Shown piece after piece: positions 1-6,740 of a stretch of DNA of 7,845 bases. The stretch is from contig CATOKC010000146.1 in assembly GCA_951800675.1 (NCBI GenBank), positions 1-7,845 of the forward strand. The letters are read 5' to 3'. A program made the position numbers and the translations under genes. Within the stretch, counting starts at the first letter, position 1; the number at the start of each line of letters is the position of its first letter. This stretch comes from an uncultured Oscillibacter sp. (GTDB taxonomy: Bacteria; Bacillota_A; Clostridia; Oscillospirales; Oscillospiraceae). The notes beneath the pieces were generated by a model that was not told the origin of the DNA, did not search any database, and saw only the letters and a list, made by a program, of their open reading frames with translations.

Positions 1-1797
1 CGGCCCCTCTCCCTAGAGGACGTGGTGGGCAGCACCGTGGACGCGGTGATGGAGGAGGCCAGAGAGCCCATTCTGCCCCCGAAGCACGGTCTCTTCTCCC
101 GAAAGCCCCTGGAGGACACGGAGTCCCTCCCCCCGCCGCCGGAACCGGAGCCGGAGCCCGACCCGGAGCCCATCGGCCCGGAGCCCACTCTCTGGGAGGC
201 GGCCCACGACGCCCGCCAGCTCTACATCCGCCGAAAGCACACGGTGCTCCTGCCCCTGTTTACGGCTCTGCCCCCCACGCTGTTCCTGCTTTTGGAGCGC
301 TATCAGGTGAAGGTGCCTTACTGGTCCGGGGACCGGGAGGTCCAATGCGCGGTTTTGCTTGCCTGCCTGGTTTTGACGGCGCTGCTCTGCCGCCATGTGT
401 TCCTCAAGGGCTTCGGCATGCTGCTGCGCCGCCGCTGCGTCGCCGAGCTGCTGGTGTCCATTTCCGCCCTGGTCTCCGGGCTGGACTGCGCCGCCCGGCT
501 TCTGGGCGGACAAGCCGGCGAGACCATGCCCTATGCCTCCGTCAGCTGTTTGGGGCTGGTGTTCGCCCAGTGGGGCGTCCGCCGGGAGAGCAAGGGAAAC
601 TATGACATGCTCCGGGCCGCCTCCCTGGACGAGGAGCCGCCCTATCTTGTCACCAACACCCTCCAGGGGGCCTGCAAGCAGCGGGGAGCTGTCCCCGGCT
701 TCTTCACCACCGCCGCCCGGAGCGACGCGGCTACTCTTTGGCAGACGGCGCTGCTGCCGGCCTTCCTGGCGGCGGCCCTGGTCTTTGCGGGGCTGAGCTC
801 CGCAGGGCAGGAGCGAGGCGGGGACTTTCTTTTAAACCTCTCCGCCATTCTCCCGGCGGCGGCCACCTTCTCCCTGCCCCTGTGCTGGGCGCTGCCCTGG
901 TCCAAGCTGTCGGAGCATCTGCAAAAAACCGGCTGTGCCGTGGCGGGCTGGTCCGGGGCCCAGAAGATCAGCGCCCGGCGGCGGATGATTGTCACCGACA
1001 CGGACCTCTTCCCTCCCGGCACCGTCCAGCTCAACGGGCGGAAGCTCTATGGCGAGACCCAGGAGCAGGCCGTCTCCCTGGCGGCCTCCATGGCCCGGGC
1101 TGCCGGAAGCGGCCTGGAGCGGCTGTTCAACAATCTGGTCCGCAGCGAGGGGGGCCGCTATGAAAAGGTGGACGATTTCAGCTTCTACGAGGAGGGCGGC
1201 TGGTCCGGGGCCGTGAAGGGCGAATCCGTGCTGATGGGCGGGGCCTCCTTCATGCGGAAAATGAACGTGCGGCTGCCGGCGGACGTGAATCTGCGCACTG
1301 GCATCTTTCTGGCGGTGGACGGTGAGCTGCGGGCGGCCTTCGCCGTGAAGTACAACCCCTCGGAAAACGTGGACTTTGCCCTGAAGCTGATGCAGCGCAG
1401 CCGCATCCAGCCCATCCTGGCCTCCCGGGACCCCAACATCACCCCCTCCCTCATCAAGCGGAAATTCAGCCGGGGCGTGCACATGGAATACCCCAGTCTC
1501 TCAGAGCGCATCGCCCTCAGCGAGGCGGAAAAGGATCGGGATTTTCCCCGGGCCCTGCTGTTCCGGGAGGGGCTGCTTCCCTACGCGGAAACCGTGGCGG
1601 GGAGCCTCCGGCTGTGCAAGGCTGTCCGCCGGGCGGCGGCCATCTCCCTGCTGGGGAGCTGGGCCGGGACCCTGCTAACCTTTTATCTCACCAGCCTGGG
1701 GGCTTATGAGCTGCTGAACCCCCTGGCGCTGGAGGTTTTTCTTCTGCTGTGGACCCTGCCGGTGCTGCTGATGGCGGACTGGACGGGGCGCTATTAA
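1..1797 (+). CDS. Degenerate P1B-type ATPase-like membrane protein, 5' end outside window
   Basis: Residues are numbered from the GTG at 22, but the frame stays open to base 1 (RPLSLED precedes it) and no well-spaced ribosome binding site is seen, so the true start probably lies just left of the window. A Pro/Glu-rich stretch (about 37-55) follows a short N-terminal segment. Hydrophobic segments lie near 74-92, 107-128, 139-160, 168-184, 238-260, 269-292, 538-557 and 565-586: eight, arranged as in heavy-metal P1B ATPases. SLPLCWALP (284-292) sits where the CPC metal-site helix belongs. VTDTDLFPPGTV (324-335) replaces the DKTGT phosphorylation site, GGWSGAVKGESVLMGG (392-407) matches the nucleotide-domain region, and ILASRD (465-470) replaces LTGD. 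The GDGxND hinge is absent: PSLSERIALSEAEKDRDFPR runs straight on towards the last membrane pair. From known family chemistry it should not couple ATP hydrolysis to transport; a sensory or scaffold role is speculation. It lies 15 bases before a HAD phosphatase gene. Confidence 0.85.
   Translation, partial: RPLSLEDVVGSTVDAVMEEAREPILPPKHGLFSRKPLEDTESLPPPPEPEPEPDPEPIGPEPTLWEAAHDARQLYIRRKHTVLLPLFTALPPTLFLLLERYQVKVPYWSGDREVQCAVLLACLVLTALLCRHVFLKGFGMLLRRRCVAELLVSISALVSGLDCAARLLGGQAGETMPYASVSCLGLVFAQWGVRRESKGNYDMLRAASLDEEPPYLVTNTLQGACKQRGAVPGFFTTAARSDAATLWQTALLPAFLAAALVFAGLSSAGQERGGDFLLNLSAILPAAATFSLPLCWALPWSKLSEHLQKTGCAVAGWSGAQKISARRRMIVTDTDLFPPGTVQLNGRKLYGETQEQAVSLAASMARAAGSGLERLFNNLVRSEGGRYEKVDDFSFYEEGGWSGAVKGESVLMGGASFMRKMNVRLPADVNLRTGIFLAVDGELRAAFAVKYNPSENVDFALKLMQRSRIQPILASRDPNITPSLIKRKFSRGVHMEYPSLSERIALSEAEKDRDFPRALLFREGLLPYAETVAGSLRLCKAVRRAAAISLLGSWAGTLLTFYLTSLGAYELLNPLALEVFLLLWTLPVLLMADWTGRY
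130..186 (+). repeat. Pro/Glu codon repeat inside the ATPase-like gene
   Basis: Tandem CCG/GAG-type codons encode PPPPEPEPEPDPEP and then IGPEP. This is a low-complexity, probably extended and disordered cytoplasmic linker between the N-terminal segment and the first membrane helix. It sits where P1B ATPases often carry metal-binding domains; no CxxC metal-binding motif is visible in the part seen. Confidence 0.6.
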
Positions 1798-1804
1798 AAA
1801 GGAG
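1798..1804 (+). promoter_or_regulatory. Ribosome binding site of the HAD phosphatase gene
   Basis: AAAGGAG begins right after the preceding stop codon and lies 8 bases before the ATG at 1813. It supports that start and translation from the same transcript as the upstream gene. Confidence 0.8.
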
Positions 1805-1812
1805 CTGATTCC

Positions 1813-2658
1813 ATGGGAAAATTTGACGGCGTGCTGCTGGCCAGCGACTTTGACAACACGCTTCTCTATACGGCGGACGCCCTGCGCACCGGCGCGCCGC
1901 TGCCGCCCCTGCCGGAGGAAAACCGGAGGGCCCTGGCCTACTTCATCGCCCAGGGGGGCCGCTTTGCCGTCGCCACAGGCCGGGCCCTTCCGGCCTTCCT
2001 TCGCCATGCGGGTGATGTGCCTATGAACGCCCCCGGTGTGGTGTGCAACGGCGCGGCCATCTATGATTTCGAAAAGGGCGAATACCTGGAAACCGCCTTG
2101 CTGGACGCCTCCGCCCGCCAGCGGGGCCAAGCGGCGCTGGACCGCTTTCTCGGCGTGGCGGTGGAGGCCTATCATCTGGACAACGTGGTCCACGTGGTCC
2201 GGCCCAACGACATCTCCCGCCAGCATGAGCGCATGACCAAGGCCGCTCTTACAGAGGCCCCCTCTCTCCTGGAAACGCCGCTTCCCCTGGCCAAGCTCCT
2301 GTTTGAAGCGGACCACGAGACTTTGGAGCGGGTGCTGGCCTTTCTCCAGGACCAGGGCTGGGCGGAGGACTATGAGCTGATCTTCTCCGTCTCCCACCTG
2401 TTGGAGATGACCACCCGGGGAGCCAGTAAGGGCGGCATGATCCGCCGTTTGGCCAAGCGGCTTGGAATCTCCATGGACCACGTGTACTGTGCCGGGGACG
2501 AGGCCAACGACCTTTCCATGCTCCGCGCCGCCGCCGAAGGCTTTGCCCCCGCCAACGCATCCCCTGCCGTCCGGGCCTCCGGGGTCACGGTGGTCCGCGA
2601 CGTCCGAGAGGGGGCCATCGCGGAGGTTATTGAAATTCTGGACCGGAAGTACTCTTGA
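1813..2658 (+). CDS. Cof-type HAD-superfamily phosphatase
   Basis: This 281-residue protein is a soluble hydrolase that probably dephosphorylates a small phosphorylated metabolite such as a sugar phosphate; the substrate cannot be read from the sequence. All four HAD motifs are present: motif I SDFDNTLL with nucleophile D12 and acid/base D14, motif II ATGR (54-57), motif III lysine K206 in GASKGG, and motif IV CAGDEANDLSML with D229 and D233. The roughly 130-residue insert between motifs II and III fits the C2 cap of the Cof/IIB class, and the length is normal for it. Motif I has Asn where DxDGT has Gly, a tolerated variant. The gene follows the ATPase-like gene after 15 bases and is closed by a terminator 11 bases downstream, so the two form an operon. 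The start is supported by AAAGGAG at 8 bases. Confidence 0.93.
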   Translation: MGKFDGVLLASDFDNTLLYTADALRTGAPLPPLPEENRRALAYFIAQGGRFAVATGRALPAFLRHAGDVPMNAPGVVCNGAAIYDFEKGEYLETALLDASARQRGQAALDRFLGVAVEAYHLDNVVHVVRPNDISRQHERMTKAALTEAPSLLETPLPLAKLLFEADHETLERVLAFLQDQGWAEDYELIFSVSHLLEMTTRGASKGGMIRRLAKRLGISMDHVYCAGDEANDLSMLRAAAEGFAPANASPAVRASGVTVVRDVREGAIAEVIEILDRKYS

Positions 2659-2669
2659 AATACCGCAAG

Positions 2670-2696
2670 CCCGGCGGGTCCCCCGCCGGGTTTTTT
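2670..2696 (+). terminator. Rho-independent terminator after the HAD phosphatase
   Basis: A 9-bp all-GC stem (CCCGGCGGG at 2670-2678, CCCGCCGGG at 2682-2690) with a 3-base loop is followed at once by six T residues (2691-2696). It separates the first two-gene unit from the ior unit. Confidence 0.93.
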
Positions 2697-2709
2697 CTGT
2701 CTCCGCCCC

Positions 2710-2737
2710 TTGCAATTTCCCGTGAGCGTGCTACAAT
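2710..2737 (+). promoter_or_regulatory. Sigma-70-type promoter of the ior operon
   Basis: TTGCAA (2710-2715) and TACAAT (2732-2737) are separated by 16 bases, close to the TTGACA/TATAAT consensus. Transcription would start near 2744 and leave a leader of about 54 bases before the iorA ATG. The position just after a terminator and just before the operon supports the call. No operator palindrome or riboswitch-like fold was seen in the leader. Confidence 0.7.
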
Positions 2738-2778
2738 AAACGCCGTAGTAAGCAAACGCGAGAAGACAATTTTAGAAG

Positions 2779-2786
2779 AGAGGGTG
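2779..2786 (+). promoter_or_regulatory. Ribosome binding site of iorA
   Basis: AGAGGGTG is purine-rich and lies 11 bases before the ATG at 2798, a slightly long spacing. The in-frame ATG at 2810 has no comparable site, so 2798 is preferred. Confidence 0.55.
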
Positions 2787-2797
2787 ACACAAACAGC

Positions 2798-4681
2798 ATG
2801 GAATGGACAATGACGGGAGGCGTCCCCGGCCAGGTCTGCCTGATGCAGGGCAACGAGGCCATTGTGCGGGGCGCGGTGGAGGCCGGAATTCACTTCGCCG
2901 CCTCCTACCCCGGCTCCCCCTCCTCCCAGGTGCTGGGAATGCTGGGCAAAATTGCCCGGGAGCGGGGCTTTTACGCAGAGTGGTCCACCAACGAGGTCTG
3001 CGCCTTGCAGGCCTGTACCGGCGCGTCCCTGGCAGGCGGGCGGGCTTTGTGCGTGGTGAAGCAGAACGGCCTTTTGTGCGTGGCGGACGCGCTCCACTGC
3101 GCCGCCCAGGCCGGGGTGAAGGGGGGGCTTGTGATCGTCTCCAGCGACGACCCCAGCGCCCACTCCTCCACCAATGAGTTTGACTCCCGCTGGCAGGCCA
3201 TGTCGGCGGGCATCCCCCTGCTGGAGCCCACCACCATGCAGGAGGCCAAGGACATGATCCCCTACGCCTTCGACCTCAGCGAGAAGGTGGGGCAGATCGT
3301 GCTGATTCGGGTCACCACCCGGGTCTGCCACGGCCGGGGCAACGTGACCCTGGGCCCCCTGCCGGAGAAGCTCCGGCCCCTGGAGCGGGTGAAGGAGTGG
3401 GACCGGATGGTCTGCGTCTCCTACATGCACGGCCCCGCCCTCCAGAAGCTGGAAAAGCTCCGGAGCCTTTTTGAGGACAGCCCCTGCAACCACTACGAGG
3501 GCCCGGAGGCCCCGAAAAAGCTCGTCATCGCCGGGGGCACCGGGCGGCTCTACGGCCAGGAGGCCCTCCGCCGCCTGGGTGTAGACCAGGAGACCGGTTT
3601 TATGGCCCTGGGAACCCTCTGGCCCCTGCCGGAGAACTACATATTATCCTATCTCCGCACGGCGGAGGAGGTCCTGATTCTGGAAGAGGTAGACCCCTTC
3701 CTGGAGCGGGCAATCCAGGCCCTGGCGGGCCGGGAGGGCCTAAGCATCCGGTTCCTGGGCCGGGACAATACCATGCCCGCTGTGGGCGAGCTGGACCCGG
3801 ACGTGGTTACCGCCGCCATCTGCCGCCTCACCGGCGCGGCCCTGCCCGAAAAGAAGGCCACAGGCGAGCTGGAGCTCCCCGTCCGGGAGATGAGCTTCTG
3901 CGCGGGCTGTCCCCACCGGGCCACCTTCTATCTTTTGAAACGGGCCATGCGCCAGGAGAAGCACCCCGGCGTAGTCGTCGGCGACATCGGCTGCTATTTC
4001 ATGGCGGGCCAGTCCGCTGGGCAGTACGCCTGGCAGACCTGCAACTGCATGGGCTCCGGCGTCAGCGTGGCCGAGGGCCTGGGCCAGCTCACCAACTACG
4101 GCCTGGACCAGAAGGTGGTCACCATGTGCGGCGACTCCACCTTCTTCCACACCATCCTCCCCGGTCTGGTGAACGCCACCTACCACAATGCCAATATGCT
4201 TTTGATTGTCCTGGACAACTCCGCCACGGCCATGACCGGCTTCCAGCCCCACCCGGGCACCGGCCTCACCGCCATGGGGGACCAGGTGAAGCCCATGGAC
4301 ATCCCCAAGATTTTGGACGCCGTGGGCTGCAACGTAGAAGTGGCGGACCCCTTCGAGGTGGTCGAGGCGGAAAAGACCCTCCGCCGGATGCTGGACCAGC
4401 CGGGGATGAACGTCCTCATCATGCGCCAGCCCTGCGCCACCCTCATGACCAAGGAGCGGAGCAAGAAGCCCGTCCGGGTCTATGTGGACCAGGACGTGTG
4501 CCTGGGGGACGGCTGCGGCTGCGACAAGTACTGCTCCCGGGTCTGGGGCTGCCCCGGCAACACCTGGGACTTCAAGAAGAACAAGGCGCTCATCGACCCC
4601 GTCACCTGCGTGGGGTGCGGCGTGTGCGCCAAGCTGTGCCCCTCCGGGGCCATCAAAGTGGATAGGGGGGAAGAAGCATGA
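2798..4681 (+). CDS. iorA: Indolepyruvate:ferredoxin oxidoreductase, alpha subunit (IorA)
   Basis: This is the 627-residue catalytic subunit of the cytoplasmic TPP enzyme that converts aryl-pyruvates (indolepyruvate, phenylpyruvate, hydroxyphenylpyruvate) plus CoA to aryl-acetyl-CoA and CO2, reducing ferredoxin. The N-terminal pyruvate-oxidoreductase-type domain opens with LMQGNEAIVRGAVEAG and ASYPGSPSSQ (35-44). The TPP-binding half contains SFCAGCPHRATF (366-377), GDIGCYFMAG (395-404), MGSGVSVAEG (418-427) and the cofactor motif GDST (445-448) with N474. The C-terminal ferredoxin-like domain has one regular cluster (C604, C607, C610, C614) and one irregular cysteine group (C568, C573, C575, C579, C585). 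The length is normal for the family. Its last four bases overlap the iorB start (ATGA), implying coupled translation and equimolar subunits. The annotation as IOR rather than another 2-oxoacid oxidoreductase rests on this domain order and the IorB partner; exact substrate preference is inferred. Confidence 0.95.
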   Translation: MEWTMTGGVPGQVCLMQGNEAIVRGAVEAGIHFAASYPGSPSSQVLGMLGKIARERGFYAEWSTNEVCALQACTGASLAGGRALCVVKQNGLLCVADALHCAAQAGVKGGLVIVSSDDPSAHSSTNEFDSRWQAMSAGIPLLEPTTMQEAKDMIPYAFDLSEKVGQIVLIRVTTRVCHGRGNVTLGPLPEKLRPLERVKEWDRMVCVSYMHGPALQKLEKLRSLFEDSPCNHYEGPEAPKKLVIAGGTGRLYGQEALRRLGVDQETGFMALGTLWPLPENYILSYLRTAEEVLILEEVDPFLERAIQALAGREGLSIRFLGRDNTMPAVGELDPDVVTAAICRLTGAALPEKKATGELELPVREMSFCAGCPHRATFYLLKRAMRQEKHPGVVVGDIGCYFMAGQSAGQYAWQTCNCMGSGVSVAEGLGQLTNYGLDQKVVTMCGDSTFFHTILPGLVNATYHNANMLLIVLDNSATAMTGFQPHPGTGLTAMGDQVKPMDIPKILDAVGCNVEVADPFEVVEAEKTLRRMLDQPGMNVLIMRQPCATLMTKERSKKPVRVYVDQDVCLGDGCGCDKYCSRVWGCPGNTWDFKKNKALIDPVTCVGCGVCAKLCPSGAIKVDRGEEA

Positions 4682-5301
4682 AGCTGAAATACGATCCCTT
4701 GAACATCGTGGTCTGCGGCATCGGCGGGCAGGGCAACGTGCTGGCCGCCGAGACCCTGGGCACCGCTATGTGCGACCGGGGCTGCCGGGTAGCCGTGGGG
4801 GAGACCTACGGCGCCAGCCAGCGGGGCGGCTCCGTCATGAGCCACGTCCGGGTCTCCGAGAAGTGGGACCCCAGCGTGCTGATCCCCGCCGGGGAGGCCC
4901 ACATCATCATCGGCTTCGAGCCCCTGGAGACCCTCCGCATCGCCCGGAAGTACGCCGGGGCGGACACGGTGACCGTCTACGACCCCCGGCCCGTCTATCC
5001 CCTGGGCGTTCTCCAGGGCGTTCAGACCTACCCGCCCCTGGAGGAGCTCCAGGCGGAAATTGAACAGCTTTCCAGCGTGGCCCTGGCCATTCCGGCGGCG
5101 GACATCGCCATGGAGGCCGGGGACTCCCGGGCCGCCAACATCGCGCTGCTGGGGGCTTTCAGCCAGCTCTCCGCCGCCCCGCTGAGCGGGGAGGACCTGG
5201 AGAAGATTCTGGCCCAGCGGTTTAAAGGAAAGGTGCTGGAGCTGAACCGGAAAGCCTTCGCTATGGGCCGGGAGGCCGCGAAGAAAGGGGGCGCGGTGTG
5301 A
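4678..5301 (+). CDS. iorB: Indolepyruvate:ferredoxin oxidoreductase, beta subunit (IorB)
   Basis: This 207-residue protein belongs to the pyruvate/ketoisovalerate oxidoreductase gamma-domain family and forms the IOR enzyme with IorA. Family hallmarks are VVCGIGGQGNVLAAE with the glycine motif at 14-19, and GETYGASQRGGSVMSHVR at 41-58. The part around 74-86 (HIIIGFEPLETLR) is also typical. The protein has no iron-sulfur cysteine motif, as expected for this subunit. It starts inside the iorA stop (ATGA) behind a G-rich purine tract (4665-4675), and its TGA shares one base with the ATG of the next gene, so the three reading frames are tightly linked. Confidence 0.95.
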   Translation: MKLKYDPLNIVVCGIGGQGNVLAAETLGTAMCDRGCRVAVGETYGASQRGGSVMSHVRVSEKWDPSVLIPAGEAHIIIGFEPLETLRIARKYAGADTVTVYDPRPVYPLGVLQGVQTYPPLEELQAEIEQLSSVALAIPAADIAMEAGDSRAANIALLGAFSQLSAAPLSGEDLEKILAQRFKGKVLELNRKAFAMGREAAKKGGAV

Positions 5302-5558
5302 TGGAGACCATTCGCGTCGTGTTCCGCCACCCCCAGGGCAAGGCTCCCCTGACGCTGGAGCTGCCCCGGGATACCCGCTTTTCCGCCCTGACGCCGCTGC
5401 TCTATGAGAACCGCTTTGTGGAACAGCAGAAGCCGGGCTGGCGCTGCCTCTACCAGGAGCACCTGTGCGGCATGAAGCACACACTGGCCGATTATGTGCC
5501 GGAGGGCGCGGAGGAGATCGTTTTGGACCTCTTCGGCTTCTCCCAGGTGCTGGTGTAA
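5301..5558 (+). CDS. Small predicted ubiquitin-like (beta-grasp) protein in the ior operon
   Basis: This 85-residue protein matches no family I can name with certainty. The order of segments looks like a ubiquitin/YukD-type beta-grasp fold: strand TIRVVFRHP, strand LTLELPRDT, helix RFSALTPLLYENRF, a short strand around WRCLYQEHL, then HTLADYVPEGAEEIVLDLFG, which recalls the closing part of such domains (Leu-Ala-Asp-Tyr, acidic turn, final strand). It has no C-terminal Gly-Gly, so a ThiS/MoaD-like sulfur carrier or conjugated modifier is unlikely. There is no signal peptide, membrane helix or cysteine cluster. The ATG at 5301 overlaps the iorB stop by one base and has AAAGGGGG about 10 bases upstream; a GTG at 5298 would add one residue. 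Position inside the operon suggests a role with IorAB or the next protein, perhaps as an interaction or assembly factor. That role is inference. Confidence 0.8.
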   Translation: METIRVVFRHPQGKAPLTLELPRDTRFSALTPLLYENRFVEQQKPGWRCLYQEHLCGMKHTLADYVPEGAEEIVLDLFGFSQVLV

Positions 5559-5564
5559 AGGAGG
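5557..5564 (+). promoter_or_regulatory. Ribosome binding site of the FrhB-like gene
   Basis: AAAGGAGG begins inside the preceding stop codon and lies 10 bases before the ATG at 5575. It decides the start: the same frame is open upstream to 5494, but those codons overlap the previous gene and lack such a site. Confidence 0.85.
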
Positions 5565-5574
5565 AGTGGGAAAC

Positions 5575-6693
5575 ATGTTAAGTACGATTGCGTTAGACAC
5601 CCAGGTCCTCCGTCCGGGCCTGTGCGCCGGCTGCGGGGCCTGCCAGGGCCTTTGCCCCTACTGGGGCAGCGTGGACGGGCGGACCGTCTGCTTCTTCGAC
5701 TGTGAGCGGGCCGACGGCCGCTGCCAGCGCTTCTGCCCCCGGATGCCCACCGATCTGGACGCCCTGCGGAAGCAGTTTTTCCCCGAGGACACCATCCTCC
5801 CGGAGATCGGCCCCTTCCTGGGACTGTACCTGACCCGGGCCGCCGACGAATCCATCCGCTCCAAGGCCCAGCACGGCGGCAGCATGACCGCCCTGGTGGA
5901 GCTGGCCCTGAAGGAGGGCTTCATCGACGCCGCGGCCCTGACCCGCTCCCAGGGGGGCCTGAACCCCGAGGGCGTGCTGGCCGTCACGGCGGAGGAGGTC
6001 CGGGCCTGTTCCGGCTCCAGCTTCCAGGTGCCGCCCACCCTGGCGGTGCTGAACAAGGCGCTGAAAGAGGACCGGTTCCACAGCATCGGCGTGGTGGGCA
6101 CCCCCTGCAAGACCTTGGCGGTCTATAAAATGAAGGCCAATCCCCTTCCGGAAAACGACAACCACGCCGGGAATATCGGCATGGTGTTCGGCCTCTTCTG
6201 CGGCTGGGGCCTGGACTGGGACGGCCTGAACGCCCTGGCGGCCAAACACGCCGACCCGGCCAAGGTCTCCCACATGGACATTCCCCCCAGCAAGTACCAC
6301 TCCCTGGAGCTCCGGGAGGACGGCCAAACCGTCTCCGTCAACCTGGACGAGGTGACGCCCCTGGTCCGCTCCGGCTGCCGTTACTGCGCCGACATGACGG
6401 CGGAGTTCGCGGATATCTCCGTCGGCGGCGCCCGGAGCGCCGGCGGCTGGGACGTGGACAAGGGCTGGAACCAGATCATTGTCCGCTCGGAGAAGGGGCG
6501 GCAGCTTCTGGACCTGGCCCGGGAGAAGGGCGTGCTGGAGTTCAAGGACGCCATGGAGGGCGGCTTGGAGAAGCTCAAAAAAGCGTCTCTTGGAAAGAAG
6601 CGCGCGGCGGTCAAGAACCTCCGGGAGCTCACGAAAAAGCAGGACGATCTGGGGTACTTGAACCCCAGCCGGGAGCTGTTCCAGGGACTGTAA
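5575..6693 (+). CDS. FrhB-family iron-sulfur oxidoreductase (F420 hydrogenase/dehydrogenase beta-subunit family)
   Basis: This 372-residue soluble protein belongs to the family of FrhB/FdhB, which moves electrons between iron-sulfur centres, a flavin and a carrier. The N-terminus has C17, C20, C23, C27-Pro, a regular [4Fe-4S] motif, and a second group C39, C43, C50, C54-Pro. Family blocks follow: KAQHGGSMTALVELALKEG (97-115), GSSFQ (147-151), VVGTPCKTLAVYKMKAN (173-189, C178), GLFCGWGL (206-213, C209) and SGCRYCADMTAEFADISVGG (266-285, C268 and C271). Most Clostridia do not make F420, so the acceptor is probably another carrier; the family name should not be read as F420 use. It is the last gene of the ior operon, 16 bases after the small gene, and probably extends the electron path from IorAB. 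The lysine-rich C-terminal tail (332-356) is unremarkable. Function in this setting is inferred. Confidence 0.9.
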   Translation: MLSTIALDTQVLRPGLCAGCGACQGLCPYWGSVDGRTVCFFDCERADGRCQRFCPRMPTDLDALRKQFFPEDTILPEIGPFLGLYLTRAADESIRSKAQHGGSMTALVELALKEGFIDAAALTRSQGGLNPEGVLAVTAEEVRACSGSSFQVPPTLAVLNKALKEDRFHSIGVVGTPCKTLAVYKMKANPLPENDNHAGNIGMVFGLFCGWGLDWDGLNALAAKHADPAKVSHMDIPPSKYHSLELREDGQTVSVNLDEVTPLVRSGCRYCADMTAEFADISVGGARSAGGWDVDKGWNQIIVRSEKGRQLLDLAREKGVLEFKDAMEGGLEKLKKASLGKKRAAVKNLRELTKKQDDLGYLNPSRELFQGL

Positions 6694-6702
6694 GAGGAAT
6701 CC

Positions 6703-6740
6703 AAAATAGAGAGACAGGCAAACGCCTGTCTCTCTATTTT
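6703..6740 (+). terminator. Terminator of the ior operon, possibly bidirectional
   Basis: A perfect 17-bp inverted repeat (6703-6719 and 6724-6740) encloses the loop AAAC, starting 10 bases after the frhB-like stop. The outer arms are AAAAT and ATTTT, so each strand ends the hairpin with a T run. The stem core is GAGAGACAGGC/GCCTGTCTCTC. Confidence 0.85.

Noticed and set aside
1..1797. Annotation as an active copper or zinc exporting ATPase
   Set aside because: The phosphorylation motif, the TGD motif, the GDGxND motif and a CPC metal site are altered or absent, so transport by the normal mechanism is not supported.
1675..2715. Long minus-strand open frame opposite the HAD phosphatase
   Set aside because: It is a product of GC-rich third positions. 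The plus strand encodes a complete phosphatase with all family motifs, and the antisense protein shows low-complexity Gly/His/Gln-rich sequence with no family match.
2738..2797. Riboswitch or T-box in the ior leader
   Set aside because: The leader after the promoter is only about 54 bases, with no hairpin or terminator/antiterminator pair visible.
4480..5484. Long minus-strand open frame opposite iorA/iorB
   Set aside because: Antisense to two well-supported genes with clear catalytic and cluster motifs; same GC-bias artefact.
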